A DNA stretch of 64,000 nucleotides from Rhizophagus irregularis (lineage: Eukaryota; Glomeromycota; Glomeromycetes; Glomerales; Glomeraceae): the NCBI RefSeq assembly GCF_026210795.1, contig NC_089429.1, forward strand, positions 1,240,001 through 1,304,000, in the 5' to 3' direction. Below the pieces are notes generated by a model that saw nothing but the letters and a program-made list of their open reading frames with translations, was not told the origin of the DNA and did not search any database. Below are positions 58,632 to 64,000 of the stretch, one piece after another; position 1 is the stretch's first letter, and every line of letters starts with the position of its first letter. The position numbers were made by a program, and so were the translations under genes.

Positions 58632-60077
58632 ATGACGAGAGGAGATTCATTAAAAGAAGATTTAAGATTATTAATAAATAATAAAATGTATAGTGATATA
58701 GAAATTTCATGTGAGGATGAAAAGATATTGTATGGTTGCAGAGCAATTTTGGCTGCGAGATCTGAAATGTTTAACAAATTGCTTTATAATGGGATGAAAG
58801 AAAGCATTGAAACAAAAATTTCTTTTCCAGAAATTAATTCTTCTTCTATGGAAATTATATTGGAATACCTTTATACAGGATCAATTAAAGAAGAAACCTT
58901 AACAAAAGATAATATAATTGAAACTTTTAATGCTGCAGATTATTTTCATTTATTAGACCTTCGGAAATCTGTTGAAAATATTTTCATAAATAATTTAAAA
59001 GAGAATTACGCAAATAGTTGTTTACCAGAATTATTGTCTAAAGTTGTAAAAACAATGTCATTAACAGAAGATAATATTTTTCTAGATTTACTAATAAAAG
59101 CGATATCGGCTATTCCATTAAATACTATCGAATTTGATCGATTATCTATTGAAGGTCTTAAGTGTCTTTTATCCTATACACATGATAAAGAAATTCCTTT
59201 TGTAACACCAGAATATGAAGTTTTTCGATATAGTGCAATACTTGCAGCAAAACAAGTTTCCAATGATGCGTATCACACTATTATGAAACAGTTACCAACC
59301 TTAGAGCAATCAGAACAAATGGAACAATTAAGCCACTTAAACTCATTACAAGTGGAAAAAAAGCTTATTGCCGATAATCAAAAAGTTGCTAGTGAATTGG
59401 AGCATTTAGTTGAATTTATTAATTTTAAGCGAATCGAAGGTCGAATATTAGTTAATATCATTGAACCGTTAGAAATTACTCCAAATGAAGTTATTTTAGA
59501 CGTTTATCGACACAATACATTATCAATTAATTCAGATTCAAATGATATTCGAGGAATACCAATATATAGGCTTAATGATTCTGACCTTGTTTTTGATGAA
59601 TCTGTATGCAGTTCAAAACTTACTATTGAAGATGGTGGAAAAGTTGTTCAAGCATCGGCTAATTGTGTAAAACATCAAAGTGCAAGAATTAACATGTTAT
59701 TAGAGAATAAACGTATTTTTGAATGGGATGTAATTGTCGAAAAAAATTGTAGGTTTATATACATTGGAGTATGTTCATCAGAGAATTTTAATTATGAAGG
59801 ATTTGCAGGAAGTCAACCTACTGGATGGGTAGTAGGTTCATGTGGTTCATGCTGTAATTCCGGAGTCTGGACAAATAATTATTGTCCATCACTCAAAGAT
59901 GGTACAAAAATTACGGTTCACTTAAATATGTATAAAAGTACTTGCGCTTTTACGATCAACGGCATAAAATATCGGGAAGTACCGTCATGGAATAATTTAC
60001 CATCAAGGCTCTACCCTGTAGTATCATTACTTTATCCTGGTCGACTTCGGATTCAGCCTCATCAGAAGGAAATTTGA
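58632..60077 (+). CDS. BTB-BACK-SPRY protein 2
   Basis: Single exon, 481 residues, tandem paralogue of the gene at 56188 and alignable over its whole length. BTB is at about 8-120 (MYSDIEISCEDEKILYGCRA, EYLYTG), the BACK-like part at about 125-245, and SPRY at about 335-475 (FEWDVIVEKN, IGVCSSENFNYEGFAG, GTKITVHLNMYKSTCAFTIN). Small indels sit in the BACK-SPRY linker. The SPRY loop near 410-420 has gained extra Cys (SCGSCCNSG) compared with copy 1, so partner binding may differ. It starts at the ATG with the shared MTRG(Y/D)SL opening. A probable Cullin-3 adaptor by family; no substrate is known. Confidence 0.9.
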   Translation: MTRGDSLKEDLRLLINNKMYSDIEISCEDEKILYGCRAILAARSEMFNKLLYNGMKESIETKISFPEINSSSMEIILEYLYTGSIKEETLTKDNIIETFNAADYFHLLDLRKSVENIFINNLKENYANSCLPELLSKVVKTMSLTEDNIFLDLLIKAISAIPLNTIEFDRLSIEGLKCLLSYTHDKEIPFVTPEYEVFRYSAILAAKQVSNDAYHTIMKQLPTLEQSEQMEQLSHLNSLQVEKKLIADNQKVASELEHLVEFINFKRIEGRILVNIIEPLEITPNEVILDVYRHNTLSINSDSNDIRGIPIYRLNDSDLVFDESVCSSKLTIEDGGKVVQASANCVKHQSARINMLLENKRIFEWDVIVEKNCRFIYIGVCSSENFNYEGFAGSQPTGWVVGSCGSCCNSGVWTNNYCPSLKDGTKITVHLNMYKSTCAFTINGIKYREVPSWNNLPSRLYPVVSLLYPGRLRIQPHQKEI

Positions 60078-61546
60078 TCTGATTCGAGGTCTTATTGAAA
60101 TTTTTTTTTTCTACATCTAATGAAATGAAAACTTACAGTTCAAATTCCAAGAATATTAAAAATATTCATCAAATTTCCTCATATATAAGGTTGTATAAAA
60201 TTCTTAAAACTTTAAAATTACCCGCTCCTTTTCATCACCAACAATCTCCAAAACCATTTTCAGTAAATATTCAGCTATTTGGATGACCGCCATTAGAGTT
60301 GTCCGTTGGACTCCATCACCCTCATCAATGGAGAGTTTGTCCGTCAGGACTATTTATTGTACGGAACTAGATAAATTTTTAGTACCGGTTTAACCCATGT
60401 ATTTTTCCTTCCTTCCATCTACGTCACTATAATTTAGCCCCTGCTTATTTCCTTTTATGTTTTGTATCACATTTTTTGTAACGCTTTATTTTTAGCAACA
60501 CATTTTTTAACACTTTGACACATTTTTGTAATTATTTATATATATATGTAAACGTATTAAGCGACGGACCCTCAACGGTTTCCGTTTTCCTAGTTTTATT
60601 AATTGTGAAATGGGACATGAATAATTTGTTGGTAAATGCAATTGTCGGTGCATACAGTAGGATATCGGGTTTGACTGTACACAGATTACATACAAATTCC
60701 AGTCGAGCTTTATAGTCCAAAATTGAATTGTTTTTTATTTAAATTTATTCCTTTTTTTGTGTTGTAGATAATTCTGTTTTTATTAGAGTATATTTGTACT
60801 GTAATTTTATTGTTGTTTATTAATAATTTCTTAAATAATAAAAATTATTTTAAATGTTTTTACAGAAAAATAAAATTAAAATCAAATTTTTGTACATAAA
60901 AGCTAACTATTTTCAGACAGTATATTAGTCCAAAATACTACCAGTTATATTGTACTGTCACAAGTAATCTTGCAATGATACTTTTACGTTGATCTGGTTT
61001 TTAGGTAACAAAAAAATGAAAGCCAAAGATTAGTTTCATAATTTTATGCAGAATTCCATCTCGAATATAAAAATTGTTGATCACATTTCCCAAGCGAAAA
61101 ATTATTAAAAAAAATGCTAACGTAATATAAAATGGTCAAAATTAAGTAAATATTTTGCCCATAAATTTTTTTGAGAAAATTATCCATTATACTTAAGTAA
61201 CATTTTTATTAAATTTAATACTTCAAAAGACAAATTTGAGCATAGAAATAATAATAAAATTTCAAAATAACTCATCCAGATAGGAAAATACTAATCCTAT
61301 ATTCAAAACAATAGGTGACATTTCCCCCACCATTATTTCGCTGGGGACTGTAACAATAACGATAACTATACTTAGATAGACTATTATTGTAATGTATTAG
61401 ACTAACAAATAGACTTTTATTGCGCTGAATTTAGTTTTGCTTTTACGTTGAAAAAATGATGTTTGTTGTTAGTAGTAAAGTTACATACAGTAAAGTATTA
61501 GGATAAAGAAAGAATTATAATTATCATTAGCTGAATGTACAAGTAA
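60078..61546. other. Spacer, no supported gene
   Basis: 60545-60720 is open on both strands and GC-richer but matches no family on either. Nothing else was seen. Confidence 0.4.
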
Positions 61547-61548
61547 TA

Positions 61549-62281
61549 CAGTGCATTACCTCTATACTCGATCAGTAGCCTATAGTAATAATTAGTCAAC
61601 TTCAAATTCTTAAAAAAAAAATTTTTATTAAATATTTAAAAAAATTAACCAATAATTTTAAAAGTTTATAGCTTAAGCTTTAAGAATTATTGTTTAGTTT
61701 ATCAAAAAATAATAATGGTCGAGCCTTAGCATGATAATTTAATTATAACGTCTAAACTTGAGACTACAATTTTTGTGTAAAAAATTTTAAATTAACGTAA
61801 CATGATGTATTACGTAGATTATAATCATTTTTGTGTAAAAAAAATCATTTTTTTTATTTTTTTAAAATATGCTATGAAAAAAGAAAATTGCTAAAGCTGC
61901 GGAGGTAAGAGTTAAGTTACGAATAAATCATGGAAATATATGGATATTTATAGAAATGGAATTACTGGAAAGGTAGATGAATATGCTGCTGTTAAAAAGT
62001 ATAAATCACATCGTCATGTACCTGATACAATTTAAAATGAAATTACTAAATTATATTTTAACAGTAAATACTAAATAATGTGATTTGCAAATACTAAGTT
62101 ATGATTGGCTCTTATTAATGTCATGTGATGCATACATAATTTGAAAAATTGAGAATTTTTTTTTAATAAATCGATTCCTTTTTATGTATAGAATTTGTTT
62201 TTTTTGTTTGAATAAAATCAGATCACTAGATTAAATTTTATTTTAATTTTTCTAAAAGTTGAGTATAGAGGTAACGCACTG
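61549..62281. mobile_element. Non-autonomous element with pogo/mariner-like ends
   Basis: The inverted ends CAGTGCATTACCTCTATACT and CAGTGCGTTACCTCTATACT (right end read on the complement) are flanked by TA on both sides (61547-61548 and 62282-62283). CAGTG ends with a TA duplication are typical of pogo/Tigger and related Tc1-mariner elements. The 733-bp interior has no intact frame. Confidence 0.75.
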
Positions 62282-62731
62282 TAGGAACTTTTTATATATA
62301 TAATTTATAAATATGAATCAAATAATGTTTAAACCGTTAATAAAATTCATAACTTAAATAAGAAATTATTTTATTAACCTTAGAGTCAAATATCATACAT
62401 AATATAAAAAGTATAATATACATTTGATAACTCCTTTCGACCATATATAAATATTCTATAAAATGATTTCTCACGCCAAAAATCATGCTATTTAGTGTAT
62501 ATTTAGTAACATGAGAAATAAAAACAATAAAAACTTGTAATAAATTTAAAAATATGTAAATAATTTTTAAATAATTCAAAGAACGTAAATTTAAAAAGGG
62601 ATTTAATTTTACTCATAAATCATAATATAATTTGTATAAAATTTATGGGTGGATTAAAACTGAAGGCGGAAATATGATATTTTATGAAATTCAGGACTGT
62701 AATTTCTTTATAAAAAGAAAGTAACTCTGAG

Positions 62732-63122
62732 TAGGGATGGGGTCTGTTCGATTACGTAATTTCGAGCGGTTTTTGGAACCGATCAAAATCCTGTGGGTTT
62801 CGAACTTATACGAGCCAAAAATCTTATTGGGAATAGAGAAACACTAATATTTTTACAATAAATAAAAAAAAAGAAAATTTATAAGTCAAAACAATTTTTA
62901 ATAGCTTTTAAAAATTGAACCGAACCGGTTCAAAATATGATCAACATCAAAATTATGATGATCATGAACAACTATTGATTGTTAACCAATCAAAATTTTT
63001 TTAATGTATAATCAACATATGTTCAACTTGTGTCTTTAATTTGCTCATATTTTTCTTAATGGGAACCGACGTGGAACCGACGGCAAACCGAAATGGAACC
63101 GAACGAACCGTCCCCATCCCTA
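62732..63122. mobile_element. hAT-type MITE, 391 bp
   Basis: The ends TAGGGATGGGG and CCCCATCCCTA are complementary, and ACTCTGAG is duplicated exactly at both flanks (62724-62731 and 63123-63130), an 8-bp hAT-style duplication. The subterminal regions are rich in GGAACCGA/TCGGTTCC motifs. No coding capacity. Confidence 0.88.
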
Positions 63123-63224
63123 ACTCTGAGACCAAGTTATTGATAATTATATTATAACGGAATATTTAATAATATTCACATTTCCAACTAAATATTTTCA
63201 AGATGAACCGAAATTTTATTTTTG

Positions 63225-63292
63225 TCTTAAGTCATGATATAAACCAAGGTCCCGTAGGTATAGACTTTTAATAAAGATTTACTACTACTACA
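63225..63292 (+). repeat. Possible LINE 3' tail
   Basis: CCGTAGGTATAGACTTTTAATAAAG is followed by a short ACT trinucleotide run, the form of some LINE 3' ends with microsatellite tails. No reverse transcriptase is nearby; weak. Confidence 0.25.
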
Positions 63293-63779
63293 GAAGATGT
63301 TTCGATACCAAGAGTCTTCAAGCAACCATTAGAATTATTATTTTTTTTAATAATAACTGAAATATAGTATAATTTAAATCTTTCTTAAAGCTTATTTAGA
63401 ATTTAAAAGAAGATAAATAGTAGGCTTTAAATAATATGAATTTTTATTAAAAACTTATTTAAATTGATAAATCTTATTTTAAAAAAAATTTAGCGTTTGT
63501 ATATTTTGAATAAATTAAATATCCGAATAAATAAATATTAATTAATATAAGTAAATTAGAATGTTTATTTCTAACTTTCATAATTATTAGCTGTAATTTG
63601 TTCGTCGTGTTTACAGCAGGATTAATGAGTTTAAATCATGATGAAATTTCTGATATTAATTTTATTATTTTTTTTTTGGCTGGATATTTTTTAAAAAAAT
63701 ATTTATTTCGATTACATCACAGAAAAAAATTAGGAAAAAGAAAGTAAAAAAAATTAACCAAGAAAAAAAATATTATTAG

Positions 63780-64000
63780 CGCTTGCCGTAGCACCGCCGA
63801 TCATTGACCAAACCTAAGAGGTGAAAGGTACAAAGAAAAAAATATTACTATATAGAAATAAAAAACAAGTAAAAATAAAAAAATTTGTTTAAGGAAAAAA
63901 AAATGGCTTAAAATAAAAAAAAAATAGATATTCTTTCGGCTTCTTGTCAAAAAAATTTTTTTAAAAAAAAAAATCAACGTTCTGCTAATGGAAATAAACT
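63780..64000 (+). repeat. Second copy of purine-rich repeat with conserved head
   Basis: The head TAGCACCGCCGATCATTGAC and CAAACCTAAGAGGTGAAAG matches 39518-39570, and again an A/G-rich run follows. It is cut by the window end. Confidence 0.55.

Noticed and set aside
60507-60720. Overlapping frames on both strands of similar length
   Set aside because: Neither strand shows a recognisable family, so no call was made.
1-64000. tRNA, rRNA or CRISPR arrays
   Set aside because: No cloverleaf with matching boxes, no rRNA-like conserved stretch and no regular repeat-spacer array was seen; a covariance-model scan would be needed to exclude small RNAs.

Overview
This window is AT-rich eukaryotic DNA with GT-AG introns, TACTAAC-like branch points and long repeat-filled spacers. 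The gene families are F-box/LRR-like proteins, tyrosine-kinase-like protein kinases, Sel1 repeats, BTB-SPRY proteins, a von Willebrand A/alpha-kinase and a decayed Crinkler. Together with the composition this points to an arbuscular mycorrhizal fungus of the Rhizophagus type. That assignment is an inference; no search was run.

Layout. 1-1350: relic of a pogo/Tigger-like DDE transposase carrying an inserted repeat. 2148-3623: intact F-box gene. 6085-6760: a coding relic and a 294-bp foldback element. 7134-12039: the one clear housekeeping gene, valyl-tRNA synthetase, 23 exons that join without a frame break into 1050 residues. 12201-14015: a second F-box gene on the minus strand. 16138-20900: graveyard with mobile elements, a Crinkler relic and unidentified coding scraps. 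22055-24578: a six-exon Cys-rich-N-terminus protein kinase (720 residues) behind a duplicated promoter. 24600-35390: almost gene-free, with a MITE, relics and dispersed repeats. 35394-37205: VWA plus alpha-kinase gene. 38977-41025: hairpin element, a 650-bp purine-only tract and an 87-bp insertion with an 8-bp target duplication. 41190-44454: five-exon kinase fused to fifteen Sel1 repeats (982 residues). 45313-46621: a tandem array of about twelve micro-exon-like cassettes. 47708-54552: an F-box cluster with one gene split by a 782-bp TTAA-flanked element, one with a single nonsense codon, and two short relics. 56188-60077: tandem pair of BTB-BACK-SPRY genes. 61549-63122: two non-autonomous DNA elements with visible target duplications.

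Biologically the window is mostly signalling (two kinases, one alpha-kinase) and ubiquitin-ligase adaptor genes (F-box, BTB), two expanding repertoires that show every stage from intact gene to scrap. The genes are not an operon or pathway; apart from the BTB tandem and the F-box cluster, their neighbourhood gives no functional link. The least explained structure is the splice-signal-bearing cassette array at 45.3-46.6 kb.
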